A stretch of DNA of 35,696 nucleotides from Parafilimonas sp. (GTDB lineage Bacteria; Bacteroidota; Bacteroidia; Chitinophagales; Chitinophagaceae), in assembly GCA_017856455.1 (NCBI GenBank), contig JAFMEZ010000021.1:1-35696 (forward strand), in the 5' to 3' direction. Shown in pieces: positions 7,949-16,637 of the stretch; positions within the stretch are counted from its first letter, which is position 1; every line of letters starts with the position of its first letter. The notes under the pieces are model-generated. The model saw nothing but the letters and a program-made list of their open reading frames with translations. It searched no databases and had not been told where the DNA came from. Both the position numbers and the translations under genes were made by a program.

Positions 7949-7956
7949 CAAAGTTA
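7949..7956 (-). promoter_or_regulatory. Promoter -7 element for the comA-like gene and aroE
   Basis: TAACTTTG followed by C on the minus strand, 19 bases upstream of the ATG at 7929. It sits in a small inverted repeat GTAAC-GCAAA-GTTAC (7943-7957 region). No clear -33 TTTG is seen at the expected distance. Confidence 0.5.
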
Positions 7957-7993
7957 CAAAACCAGCTTGAATTGCCATACTAAATTGGTAGGA

Positions 7994-9415
7994 TTATAAC
8001 CTTCTTCTACGCTTGTATTTTAATATCAGTTCCACAACTTGTGGAAATTGAACTGCAGAGGGGAATAACTTTAAAAACTGCTTGAGTTGTTTGGGGTGAA
8101 TTTCTATGGATGCCTCCAACACAGCAACACCTTCTTTTATATTCCCCTGCATCAGCAAAACCGCACTTTGGTAAAAATCAAATATTGGCTTATCACCCGC
8201 CTTGGTTCTTGCCAATTGAATCTGCTTCTCTGCTTCATTATATTGCTGTTGATCAAAGAGGGTTCTGATCAATGCTTCCCATCCTTTGATGTTTCGAGGC
8301 TTGGATTGAACTACTGTTAGAAAAGCATGTGCGGCATCTTTATAATTTCCAATTTTCAATTGACACTCTCCCATCATGAAATTAAAATCAGCATCCAAAC
8401 GCTTGATCTTTAAAGCCATTTCCAAATACTTAATGGCTTGCTGATACTTTGATTCCTTTATATAAGTGTTGGCAATCTTTTCATATAACTTGGGCTCATC
8501 CGGATTTAAATGTGATGCCTTTCTGAAGTAGAATCGTGCCTGTGCGTAATTCTTTACTTTTTCATAGCAGTACCCTATGGCCTGGTAAATCAGGTCCTCC
8601 GGACGAGAAAGCTCTATTACCTTTTCTAAACTTTCAATTGCCTCTTTGTATCGATGTAACCGCATCAGGGCATCTGCCATATTGCGGTAAGCATAATCAA
8701 ATTTTTCATTGATGGCGATAGCGTATTGATAAGCATCAATTGCTTTTTCAAATAGCCTTAATCCCTGATAAGCTGCTGCAAGATTGAACCATGCAAGATC
8801 ATTAAAAGGATGCTCTTCGATAATTTTTTTATGCAGTTTTATACTCTCTTCATTTCTTCCTGTAAAATCTGTCCAGAAACATATTTTGTACAAGGCCTCT
8901 TCATTATTGGGCTCGTATTCCAATATGAGTTTAAGGCAATCAAATATCTTTTCAAACACTTCGTAATCATCATATACATCAGCCAACTCAAACAACAAAT
9001 CAATTCGATCTTCACCTTCAAATCTCTGTATGGCGTCTTCCAATAACTCCACAGCTCGTTCCTGCATATCCAACGCGAGATAAGCATCTGTTCTTAAAAT
9101 ACAAATGTCTATGTCATTGCTGTCCAGAATCTCCGCCTTGTCTAATAATGTCAAAGCCTTTTTATAATGCCTGGTTGCAATCAATAAATCTGCTTTTTTG
9201 ATCAATAATGATGAGGAAAAGGGGAATTGTGAAATGCCATGATCTGCTGCTTCCATGGCTTTTTGAATGGAATCCTGATCGTCAAAATGGTCTATGATTC
9301 TCTCAAATGACTCCTCGCTTAAAAACCCTCCTCCTTTACCAGCCCTTATTTTTTCGTAAAGGCTCAGCAATTCACGGATATCCTCCTGCTCTGGCAAATG
9401 GGGTCCCCCGGTCAT
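7994..9415 (-). CDS. Tetratricopeptide repeat protein
   Basis: A 473-aa protein made almost entirely of TPR helical pairs, from about residue 55 to the C-terminus. Typical units are NDLAWFNLAAAYQGLRLFEKAIDAYQYA, FDYAYRNMADALMRLHRYKEAIESL and PKLYEKIANTYIKESKYQQAIKYLEMAL, each with the W/Y, G/A, A and Y positions of the repeat. There is no signal peptide or membrane helix, so it is likely a cytoplasmic protein-binding scaffold; the partner is unknown. The N-terminus is acidic and lacks repeats (EQEDIRELLSLYEKI). The C-terminus ends in a basic KYKRRRRL. It stands upstream of the comA-like gene with a 64-base gap containing a promoter, so it is probably a separate unit. Confidence 0.93.
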   Translation of the reverse strand: MTGGPHLPEQEDIRELLSLYEKIRAGKGGGFLSEESFERIIDHFDDQDSIQKAMEAADHGISQFPFSSSLLIKKADLLIATRHYKKALTLLDKAEILDSNDIDICILRTDAYLALDMQERAVELLEDAIQRFEGEDRIDLLFELADVYDDYEVFEKIFDCLKLILEYEPNNEEALYKICFWTDFTGRNEESIKLHKKIIEEHPFNDLAWFNLAAAYQGLRLFEKAIDAYQYAIAINEKFDYAYRNMADALMRLHRYKEAIESLEKVIELSRPEDLIYQAIGYCYEKVKNYAQARFYFRKASHLNPDEPKLYEKIANTYIKESKYQQAIKYLEMALKIKRLDADFNFMMGECQLKIGNYKDAAHAFLTVVQSKPRNIKGWEALIRTLFDQQQYNEAEKQIQLARTKAGDKPIFDFYQSAVLLMQGNIKEGVAVLEASIEIHPKQLKQFLKLFPSAVQFPQVVELILKYKRRRRL

Positions 9416-9542
9416 GTTCGCGCTTTTATCTAATGTACTGAAAATGATTGGATTCTGCCTTGAAATGCCCTGTTAAGATTTATCAACATTACTTTTTCGC
9501 AATTCACAATTACTTAACCGAACCAAATCAAATAAAATATGT

Positions 9543-9550
9543 TAATTTTG
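9543..9550 (+). promoter_or_regulatory. Promoter -7 element for the small exported protein
   Basis: TAATTTTG on the plus strand. Transcription would start near 9557, so the upstream in-frame ATG at 9539 cannot be the start codon; ATGs at 9563, 9572 or 9584 remain. No -33 TTTG is seen. Confidence 0.45.
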
Positions 9551-9571
9551 TTTAACATAGTAATGAATTTC

Positions 9572-9901
9572 ATGAAACCCAAAATGAATACAGTAAGAAA
9601 TATAGGAGTGCTCCTTATGGCCCTCACCGTTTCTATTGGCGTATTTGCTATTGATGGGATTGTTATGAAGTCAAAATCAAGCAAATCTTCTTTCTCAAAC
9701 ATGAAGCAGCACCTTTCGCTTTCACTTAGGGAAGGTTTTTCATACAAGGACAATAAATCGTTTGGTTACAAGCGACATGGTAATATGGTGATGTTCAATA
9801 ATGTGATCACCTACCAAAAAGGAAATATAACTTATATCATACCATATAAGAACAAAGTTGTTTTGAATAAATTCAAAACTCCACAAAAACCTCAGCAGTA
9901 A
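9572..9901 (+). CDS. Small exported protein of unknown function
   Basis: About 109 aa, not recognised. It begins MKPKMNTVRN followed by a hydrophobic stretch (IGVLLMALTVSIGVFA) that looks like a signal peptide, cleaved near FA-ID. The mature part is short, basic and rich in Ser, Lys, Tyr and Asn (about 25% Lys+Ser), with FSYKDNKSFGYKRHGN and VITYQKGNITYIIPYKNKVVL, suggesting a few beta strands in the periplasm or on the cell surface. The start at 9572 is preferred because the ATG at 9539 lies upstream of the -7 box; 9563 and 9584 are alternatives. It is flanked by a divergent TPR gene and a convergent GLPGLI gene that ends 3 bases away, so it is transcribed alone. Confidence 0.75.
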   Translation: MKPKMNTVRNIGVLLMALTVSIGVFAIDGIVMKSKSSKSSFSNMKQHLSLSLREGFSYKDNKSFGYKRHGNMVMFNNVITYQKGNITYIIPYKNKVVLNKFKTPQKPQQ

Positions 9902-9904
9902 TTT

Positions 9905-10537
9905 TTACTTTTTTTTCTGACTTTCTTCGTAACTCAAGATCCTATATCCTGATGTAGGGATATCGAAGTTTTGAATGGGTACAGGTTCAAAATTAATTGA
10001 CACTGCACTGTATTTAACAGATCGATTGCCAATTGTAGAAGTAAACTCCAAAGCTAGTCCGGGTAAACTCCCAAATTGAAAACCAATATCGGTATTGTCT
10101 GTCAGCAGATCCTTTGAAAAATAGACTTCGATGCGGGTGCCATCAATAAGCGTTGACGTGGCTTTCAAGCAATTGTAATCAAGTATTTTTTTTGCATCGC
10201 CAGTATATTCATAAACGATGTTTTCAAATTTTTTATTTCGAAGACTCAGGTTTTCTTTCGTTACAGGTATCATGATCTTTTGAGATCCGAACTCCTGTAA
10301 AATTGCTCCTTCTTCATCGCGAGAATTGAATATCGTAATGGTACGGCCAACCGTACTATTCAACTCAACTCTGGTGTGAGCACCTTTAACCTGCTGAATT
10401 GATTTAACATCTGCATTCATCAACTTATCATCAACGGTAGATGACACTGCATAAATAATTGTTCCTTCGGAGAAAATTCTTTGTCCGTAGCCTAGAAAGG
10501 AAGACGACAGCATAAGGGACAATAAAAAAACTTTCAT
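9905..10537 (-). CDS. GLPGLI-family protein (exported)
   Basis: A 210-aa protein of the GLPGLI family (Porph_ging), a Bacteroidota-specific group of exported proteins without a firm function. It starts with a clear signal peptide (MKVFLLSLMLSSSFLGYGQ), and the name-giving motif appears as FGSLPGLALEF, with LPGLAL in place of the strict GLPGLI. The mature part alternates beta-strand segments (TIIYAVSSTV, TRVELNSTVGRTITIFNS, KILDYNCLKATST). The start at 10537 is chosen over an in-frame ATG at 10618 because it gives the signal peptide and overlaps the yidC stop as TAATG, a sign of translational coupling. The upstream in-frame extension lies inside yidC. It ends 3 bases from the convergent small gene. 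Confidence 0.88.
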   Translation of the reverse strand: MKVFLLSLMLSSSFLGYGQRIFSEGTIIYAVSSTVDDKLMNADVKSIQQVKGAHTRVELNSTVGRTITIFNSRDEEGAILQEFGSQKIMIPVTKENLSLRNKKFENIVYEYTGDAKKILDYNCLKATSTLIDGTRIEVYFSKDLLTDNTDIGFQFGSLPGLALEFTSTIGNRSVKYSAVSINFEPVPIQNFDIPTSGYRILSYEESQKKK

Positions 10538-12384
10538 TATTTTTTCTTTGAAGTCTTCTCCTTCATGGCATTCACTTTTTTCTGTGTTTCCTGCATTTGT
10601 TCGAAACGTTCCTGCCATTTAGATTTCTCTTTTGGTTTTTTCTTGTTCGCTTCAATTTCAGACAAAATTTTATCATGATCTATGATATAATTCTGAATAA
10701 CGAATTGCATCACGAGGGTGATGATATTTGAAACGGTATAATACCATGTCAATGCTGAAGGAAGTCCATTGAAAATACCCAATAACATTACAGGGAAGAT
10801 ATAAGGCATGTATTTCAACGCAGGATTTCCAGGATCAGGCGTTGAATTCATGCTATAAATAGCAATAAGTAAGTTGGTAACAACTGCGAGGATGGTAAAG
10901 AGTGAAAGGTGACTACCTAATCCGGGTATACTGAATCCCCATTTCACAATTGCATCAAAGGAAGAAAGATCTTTTGACCACCAGAATGAAACGCCACGCA
11001 AATCAATATTGGCATTGAAATATGCATACAAGGCAAAGAATATCGGAATCTGCAACAAGCCAGGTATACATCCACCCAATGGATTTACACCAGCTGAACG
11101 ATAAAGCTTCATTTGCTCCATGCTAAAAGCCTGTTGATCACCTTCAAATTTTGCTTTTAGTGCATCCAGTTCCGGACGCAAAGCCTTCATCTTTGCACCA
11201 CTTACATAAGATGAATATATGAGTGGAGAAGTGAGCAATCGAATGAAAATGGTAAGCAATGCGATGGCTAAACCATAGTTCAATGCATATTTCTGAATAA
11301 CATCAAACACAGGCATCACAATCCATCTGTTGATGTATTTAACAAACGCATAAACTCCTTGTCCGAGGTTAACGATGTTTTCAAGTTCTATGTTTTGCGA
11401 CTTCAAAATTTGATAGTCATTTGGACCCATGAAGAAGGTGAACTTAAGATTGGCTTCTGCAGTAGCAGGCAGATTCAGTTGCATATTGGCAACTGACTGT
11501 GATACTATTTTAAGTGAATCATCAGGCATTTTACAATTCACATCAACGTGACTGAAACCCTGATCTGCTATCAAAGTAGTATTAAAAAATTTCTGTTTGA
11601 TTGACAACCATTTCAAACCAGATTCCCAACTCTTGTTCAAACCGTCACGCATGGTAAAATAATCATAACCATTCTCATCGTATAGCCCCAATTGTGTTTC
11701 TCTTTTTTCAGTTTGAATATCTAATTCCTGTTGGTCAGCCTGAACTTGCCAAACCAGATTGAGTTTATTTTGGGTGAACAATTTATCTGCACCTTTCAGT
11801 TGCAGGTCCCATCCAACTGAATATGAACCCGACTTGAGGGTGTAATTGTGAACGATTGATTTGCCAGATGAATCACGCAAAGTGAAAGCAATAGCACTTG
11901 AACCATCTCCTGTCTTTTTTACTTCTCCCGTTTCAAAGAAAAGTTCATCTGTGGATGCAGTTTCATTATTGCCAACATTAACCAGGTATGAAATATTATT
12001 AAAATCAGCCGCATTCAATTTTACAGCATTGCTATCGGCTGAGCTGTACTTTTTTAATTCAATACTTTTCGGTCTTGCACCTTTATTCGTAAAAGTTATT
12101 TTAACCAAATCATTCTCTAAAGTAGAAAATGATTCAACTGCCTCTCCTTTCTGAAGCAATGACCCAACTTCTACTTTTTCAGCCTTTGAAGTATCTATGT
12201 TTTTTATCGAGTCTGAGGGAATGGAACTTTTTTGAACCAATGGCTGTAAAGCAGCAAGTGAATCTGCAATATGTTTTTGTTTTGCTTCTAATTCTATTTG
12301 ACCCTGACGTGTGAAATAGAAATATCCAACGAACAAGAAGGCCAACAAAGTGAAGCCAATGACAGAATTCTTATCAAATTTCAT
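10537..12384 (-). CDS. yidC: Membrane protein insertase YidC
   Basis: Inner-membrane insertase and chaperone (615 aa) that integrates membrane proteins alone or with SecYEG. The N-terminal anchor helix (SVIGFTLLAFLFVGYFYF, 7-24) is followed by a large periplasmic beta domain (about 30-340). Then comes the conserved 60KD-IMP core: GVYAFVKYINRWIVMPVF, the helix with the groove Arg382 (IFIRLLTSPLIYSSYVSGAKM), the cytoplasmic coiled-coil hairpin (about 400-420), and further helices including GLLQIPIFFALYAYF and FNGLPSALTWYYTVSN. The C-terminal tail is strongly basic (KKPKEKSKWQERF ... EKTSKKK) and may bind the ribosome. It has its own promoter and shares a transcript with the GLPGLI gene. It is not next to rnpA/rpmH as in Proteobacteria. 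Confidence 0.97.
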   Translation of the reverse strand: MKFDKNSVIGFTLLAFLFVGYFYFTRQGQIELEAKQKHIADSLAALQPLVQKSSIPSDSIKNIDTSKAEKVEVGSLLQKGEAVESFSTLENDLVKITFTNKGARPKSIELKKYSSADSNAVKLNAADFNNISYLVNVGNNETASTDELFFETGEVKKTGDGSSAIAFTLRDSSGKSIVHNYTLKSGSYSVGWDLQLKGADKLFTQNKLNLVWQVQADQQELDIQTEKRETQLGLYDENGYDYFTMRDGLNKSWESGLKWLSIKQKFFNTTLIADQGFSHVDVNCKMPDDSLKIVSQSVANMQLNLPATAEANLKFTFFMGPNDYQILKSQNIELENIVNLGQGVYAFVKYINRWIVMPVFDVIQKYALNYGLAIALLTIFIRLLTSPLIYSSYVSGAKMKALRPELDALKAKFEGDQQAFSMEQMKLYRSAGVNPLGGCIPGLLQIPIFFALYAYFNANIDLRGVSFWWSKDLSSFDAIVKWGFSIPGLGSHLSLFTILAVVTNLLIAIYSMNSTPDPGNPALKYMPYIFPVMLLGIFNGLPSALTWYYTVSNIITLVMQFVIQNYIIDHDKILSEIEANKKKPKEKSKWQERFEQMQETQKKVNAMKEKTSKKK

Positions 12385-12403
12385 CTGAAATAAAATTGAA
12401 CGG

Positions 12404-12433
12404 CAAAGCTAAGGTTTTATGTTGGTTGGCAAA
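12404..12433 (-). promoter_or_regulatory. Promoter for yidC
   Basis: On the minus strand, TTTG (12433-12430), 18 bases, then TAGCTTTG (12411-12404) followed by CCG. The yidC ATG lies only 19 bases below the -7 box, so the leader is about 12 bases. Confidence 0.6.
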
Positions 12434-12459
12434 TGCCCAACCCAACAAGTGCCCTGCTA

Positions 12460-14076
12460 TTATTTCTTACCCTTTTTCTGTGCAAACTCTTTAGCCGCTT
12501 TGACAAAGTGCACAAAGATCGGATGTGGATTTTCGACAGTACTTTTCAACTCTGGGTGATATTGAACGCCAATGAAAAAAGGATGAGTTGGAATTTCTAC
12601 AATTTCAACCAAATTGTTCGCAGGATTGATACCACTTGCTTTAAGTCCGGCTGCCTGCAATTGATCAAAATATTTATTATTAAACTCCCAACGATGACGA
12701 TGGCGTTCGGAGATCATCTCTGATTGATATATTTTGTATGCCAAACTATCTTTTGATATTTTACATGGATATGCACCTAATCGCATCGTACCACCTTTAT
12801 TGGTGATTGATTTTTGCTCTTCCATTAAATCGATTACAGGATCTGAAGTATTGGGATCCATTTCAGTAGAATGTGCGTGAGCAATACCCGCCACATTTCT
12901 CGCAAATTCAATAACCGACATTTGCATACCCAAACAAATGCCAAAGAATGGAAGATTGTTTTCCCTAGCATATTGCACAGCAAGGATTTTGCCATCAATA
13001 CCCCTATGACCAAATCCAGGTGCAACAAGCAATCCATCTAATCCTTCCAGCTTAGCCACAACATTCTCACTGTTGATGAATTCGCTGTGTACATCTTGTA
13101 CAACTACCTTGACTTCATTAATTGCACCTGCATGTATGAATGCTTCTAGTATTGACTTGTATGCATCCTGCAATTCAATATATTTCCCGATCAAACCAAT
13201 AGTAATGGTTGATTTTGGATTTTGCAGCTTTGAAATAAACCCTTTCCATGCACTGAGTTCAGGCTCTGGGAACCAAGTGATATTGAGTTTCTTCAAGCAA
13301 ATTTCATCAAGATGTTGCTCTTGCATGAGCAGAGGCACCTCATAAATACTGCTGGCATCTGCTGCTTCAATAACAGAATCGGTTTTGACATTGCAAAACA
13401 AGGCAATCTTTGCCTTTAATTCTTTTGAAAGAGGCTGCTCAGTTCTGCACACAATAATATCTGGATGTACACCATTCTCACTCATCATTTTTACACTATG
13501 TTGAGTTGGCTTTGTCTTCAGCTCCTTTGCTGCTTTTAAATATGGGACCAAGGTCAGATGGACCACCAAACAATCTCCCTCAGGAAGTTCCCATTGCAAT
13601 TGACGTACAGCTTCTATAAAAGGCAAACTTTCAATATCACCGACAGTTCCTCCGATTTCAGTGATGATGATATCATATCCAGATTCAGCAAGAAGCTGCA
13701 TCCTTCTTTTTATTTCATCGGTGATGTGTGGAATCACCTGCACAGTCTTTCCGAGGTATGCGCCTTCTCTTTCTTTATTGATAACAGATTGGTAAATCCG
13801 ACCAGTGGTTACGTTATTAGCCTGTGTAGTAAATATGTTTAAAAACCTCTCATAGTGACCAAGGTCAAGGTCAGTCTCAGCACCATCTTCTGTTACATAA
13901 CATTCACCATGTTCATATGGATTCAATGTTCCAGGATCAACGTTGATGTATGGATCAAACTTTTGGATGGTTACTTTAAATCCTCGAGCCTGCAATAGTT
14001 TTGCCAGTGACGCTGCAATGATTCCTTTTCCCAATGATGAAGTAACGCCTCCAGTAACAAATATATATTTGGTCAT
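12460..14076 (-). CDS. pyrG: CTP synthase
   Basis: CTP synthase (538 aa) makes CTP from UTP, ATP and glutamine. The N-terminal synthetase domain (1 to about 270) starts with [12 protein letters not shown] (8-19) and contains [10 protein letters not shown] (41-50), the Mg/ATP and UTP contacts. The C-terminal class I glutamine amidotransferase domain has the oxyanion loop APGFGHRG (352-359) and the catalytic triad Cys381 (GICLGMQ), His507 and Glu509 (QYHPEL). Length is typical. It has a 120-base gap from the upstream purL and a possible weak promoter (TAACTTCG, 14132-14125, one mismatch to the -7 box). The C-rich attenuation motif seen in some Gram-positive pyrG leaders is not visible. Confidence 0.97.
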   Translation of the reverse strand: MTKYIFVTGGVTSSLGKGIIAASLAKLLQARGFKVTIQKFDPYINVDPGTLNPYEHGECYVTEDGAETDLDLGHYERFLNIFTTQANNVTTGRIYQSVINKEREGAYLGKTVQVIPHITDEIKRRMQLLAESGYDIIITEIGGTVGDIESLPFIEAVRQLQWELPEGDCLVVHLTLVPYLKAAKELKTKPTQHSVKMMSENGVHPDIIVCRTEQPLSKELKAKIALFCNVKTDSVIEAADASSIYEVPLLMQEQHLDEICLKKLNITWFPEPELSAWKGFISKLQNPKSTITIGLIGKYIELQDAYKSILEAFIHAGAINEVKVVVQDVHSEFINSENVVAKLEGLDGLLVAPGFGHRGIDGKILAVQYARENNLPFFGICLGMQMSVIEFARNVAGIAHAHSTEMDPNTSDPVIDLMEEQKSITNKGGTMRLGAYPCKISKDSLAYKIYQSEMISERHRHRWEFNNKYFDQLQAAGLKASGINPANNLVEIVEIPTHPFFIGVQYHPELKSTVENPHPIFVHFVKAAKEFAQKKGKK

Positions 14077-14196
14077 AAAAATTGACCGTCAGAAAGGGAT
14101 TGTGGGGAACTTCCAGAGGTCATACGAAGTTACCACTATTTTAAAGTTTAGCGAAAAAATTGATCGTTGATGTGGATAAGTTAGAGCATGCTGTGT

Positions 14197-16404
14197 TTAT
14201 TTCATCAATGATGAAATTTTTTCATCGTAAGTTTTTTTCCAGTCTGCCAAAACACCCCAATTTTCACCATTGATATTCACTTCCGTTCCTTTTACGGTTC
14301 CCAGATAATGGAATGGTACTTTAGACGTGTTAAAAGATGACTCAAACAATGTTTTTGATGAAGATGAAACTGAAACAACCACTCGACTTTGAGATTCTCC
14401 AAACCAAAATGCATCAGCTCTGGTAGATGCATTTGATTGATCTACTTGGAAGCCAAGATTATTTACAAATCCTGATTCCAACAATGTAATAAACAATCCT
14501 CCCTCGCTAATATCGTGTGCAGATTGAATTAATTTAGATTGAATAAGAGACAATACTTTTTGCTGAAGCTGAAACTCTTCTTCCAATTCAAAGTGTGGTG
14601 CTGGAGAATATTCAATATTGAGGATCTTGTGCAAATACTCAGAGGAATTGAAATCATCGGTTGACTGTCCGATTAAATAAATGAGATCACCTTCATTTTT
14701 AAATCCTAATGTCATTTTATCATCAACACTGTCGAGTAGCCCAACCATACCTATTGTTGGCGTTGGATAAACAGCGCCATCTGGATTTTGGTTATAGAAA
14801 CTGACATTACCACCAGTAACAGGAGTGTCAAACTTTTTACATGCTTCTCCCATTCCCTTGAGGGCATGAACAAATTGATAATAAACTTGAGGATCATAAG
14901 GATTTCCGAAGTTCAGACAATTCGTAACACCCAAAGGAGTACCTCCACTACAAACAATATTTCTTGCAGCTTCACTAACTGCAATCATTGCTCCTTTAAA
15001 TGGATCTGCGAAAACATATCTGCTGTTGCAATCGGTTGTAACCGCTAATGCCTTTCCTGTTTCCTTAACCAATACAACTGCTGCATCACTTGGTTGATTT
15101 GTAGAAGTATTTCCAGTGCCAACCATGCTATCGTATTGATTATATATCCATTTTTTATTGACAATATTTGGAATCTCAATCAACTGTTCTGCAATTTTTT
15201 TGAGGTTGGATGGAACAGGAATTGCTGATGGATCAAATGAATTGATTTTTTCAAAATATGCTGGCGTAGAATATGTTCTTTCATAAACCGGTGCGCCTCC
15301 GCCCAATACCAAACTCTCAGCAGGAATTTCAGCTTCCAATTCACCGTTCATATAAAACTTAAGCAACCCATCAACAGTTACATGTCCAATTTCAGAACAA
15401 GGAAGATCCCATTTTTCAAAAACCTCCAACACTTCTTTTTCTCTCCCCTTTTTTACAATCATCAACATTCTTTCCTGACTCTCACTCAACAGCAATTCCC
15501 ATGACTTCATGTTTTGCTGACGCATTGGAACTTTGTCGAGGTGAATGATCATTCCCACACCACCTTTCGCACTTGTTTCTGCAGTTGAACATATAATACC
15601 AGCTGCACCCATGTCTTGCATACCCACCAATGCACCTTTTGGAATCAACTCCAAACATGCTTCCAATAATTTCTTTTCTTGAAAGGGATCACCAACTTGA
15701 ACTGCAGGAAGATCCTGTGCGCTGTCTGCTGTGATATCAGCAGATGCAAATGATGCACCACCAATTCCATCTTTACCAGTTGCTGATCCAACAATAAAAA
15801 CCGGATTGCCTTCACCTTCAGCTGTTGCGCTAACTGTTTGTCCCACTTTTACAATACCCACACTCATTGCATTCACAAGTGGATTGGTATGATAGCAATT
15901 TTCAAAATAGATCTCACCGCCAACGGTTGGAACACCAAAGCAATTTCCGTAATGTCCGATTCCTTCAACAACACCTTTCAACAGATGACGTGTTTTTGGA
16001 TCTTGGATATTTCCGAAGCGCAATGAGTTCAATGCCGCAATGGGACGAGCACCCATTGTAAAAATATCTCTATGAATTCCACCTACACCAGTTGCTGCAC
16101 CTTGGAATGGTTCAATGGCTGAAGGGTGATTATGTGATTCAATTTTAAAAACAACACCGTATCCATCACCAATATCTGCGAGACCCGCGTTCTCTTCACC
16201 AGCCTTGACCAAAAGTTTACTCCCATCTCTTGGCAATGTCTTCAACCATTTGATGGAGTTTTTATAACTGCAATGTTCGCTCCACATCACAGAATATGCT
16301 GCAAGCTCATTGAAGTTTGGCGTACGGTTTAATATTTTTTTGATGCTCTCGAATTCCTCTGGAAGGAGTCCTAATTGTTTGGCTGTATCTACTGTTGTTT
16401 CCAT
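14197..16404 (-). CDS. purL: Phosphoribosylformylglycinamidine synthase subunit PurL (small type)
   Basis: Fourth step of purine synthesis: FGAR + glutamine + ATP to FGAM. At 735 aa this is the small PurL, which lacks the fused glutaminase of the 1300-aa form and works with separate PurQ and PurS; neither is in this window. The AIRS/PurM-type domains carry MWSEHCSYKNS (40-50) and ESHNHPSAIEPFQGAATGVGG (89-109) in the first half, and GNPYDPQVYYQF and DISEGGLF in the second. The signature SQDMGAAGI appears as GMQDMGAAGIICSTAETS. The start ATG at 16404 has a TAAATTTG box 16 bases upstream. The 3' end is followed, after 120 bases, by pyrG. Confidence 0.96.
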   Translation of the reverse strand: METTVDTAKQLGLLPEEFESIKKILNRTPNFNELAAYSVMWSEHCSYKNSIKWLKTLPRDGSKLLVKAGEENAGLADIGDGYGVVFKIESHNHPSAIEPFQGAATGVGGIHRDIFTMGARPIAALNSLRFGNIQDPKTRHLLKGVVEGIGHYGNCFGVPTVGGEIYFENCYHTNPLVNAMSVGIVKVGQTVSATAEGEGNPVFIVGSATGKDGIGGASFASADITADSAQDLPAVQVGDPFQEKKLLEACLELIPKGALVGMQDMGAAGIICSTAETSAKGGVGMIIHLDKVPMRQQNMKSWELLLSESQERMLMIVKKGREKEVLEVFEKWDLPCSEIGHVTVDGLLKFYMNGELEAEIPAESLVLGGGAPVYERTYSTPAYFEKINSFDPSAIPVPSNLKKIAEQLIEIPNIVNKKWIYNQYDSMVGTGNTSTNQPSDAAVVLVKETGKALAVTTDCNSRYVFADPFKGAMIAVSEAARNIVCSGGTPLGVTNCLNFGNPYDPQVYYQFVHALKGMGEACKKFDTPVTGGNVSFYNQNPDGAVYPTPTIGMVGLLDSVDDKMTLGFKNEGDLIYLIGQSTDDFNSSEYLHKILNIEYSPAPHFELEEEFQLQQKVLSLIQSKLIQSAHDISEGGLFITLLESGFVNNLGFQVDQSNASTRADAFWFGESQSRVVVSVSSSSKTLFESSFNTSKVPFHYLGTVKGTEVNINGENWGVLADWKKTYDEKISSLMK

Positions 16405-16420
16405 GATTGATTTAGAGCTG

Positions 16421-16428
16421 CAAATTTA
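16421..16428 (-). promoter_or_regulatory. Promoter -7 element for purL
   Basis: TAAATTTG followed by C on the minus strand, 16 bases upstream of the purL ATG. There is no TTTG at 18-20 bases, so only half the promoter is evident. The rest of the 233-base purL/glnA gap is very AT-rich and holds nothing else I can name. Confidence 0.45.
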
Positions 16429-16637
16429 TCCAATGTCAATGAAGATATAATCTACAAAGCTTACACATTATAATATTTTATATGTATTATATTTTACAAT
16501 AAATCAGTCGATTATGAAATTAACAACCGCATAATTGAGTATTTATTCACAATTATCTTTCATATTTTGGGGATTTTGACATTTTTTTTGCGGGTGATGG
16601 CATTTTTGACGAATTTCGCGTCTTCAAATCAATCAAT

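Noticed and set aside
9539-9571. ATG at 9539 as start of the small exported protein
   Set aside because: It precedes the TAATTTTG box, so it would not be in the transcript, and it puts hydrophobic residues before the basic start of the signal peptide.
16564-16637. A sigma-54 (TGGCAC-N5-TTGC) promoter for glnA
   Set aside because: TGGCAT is present but there is no TTGCA at the required spacing, and sigma-54 control is not needed to explain the gene.
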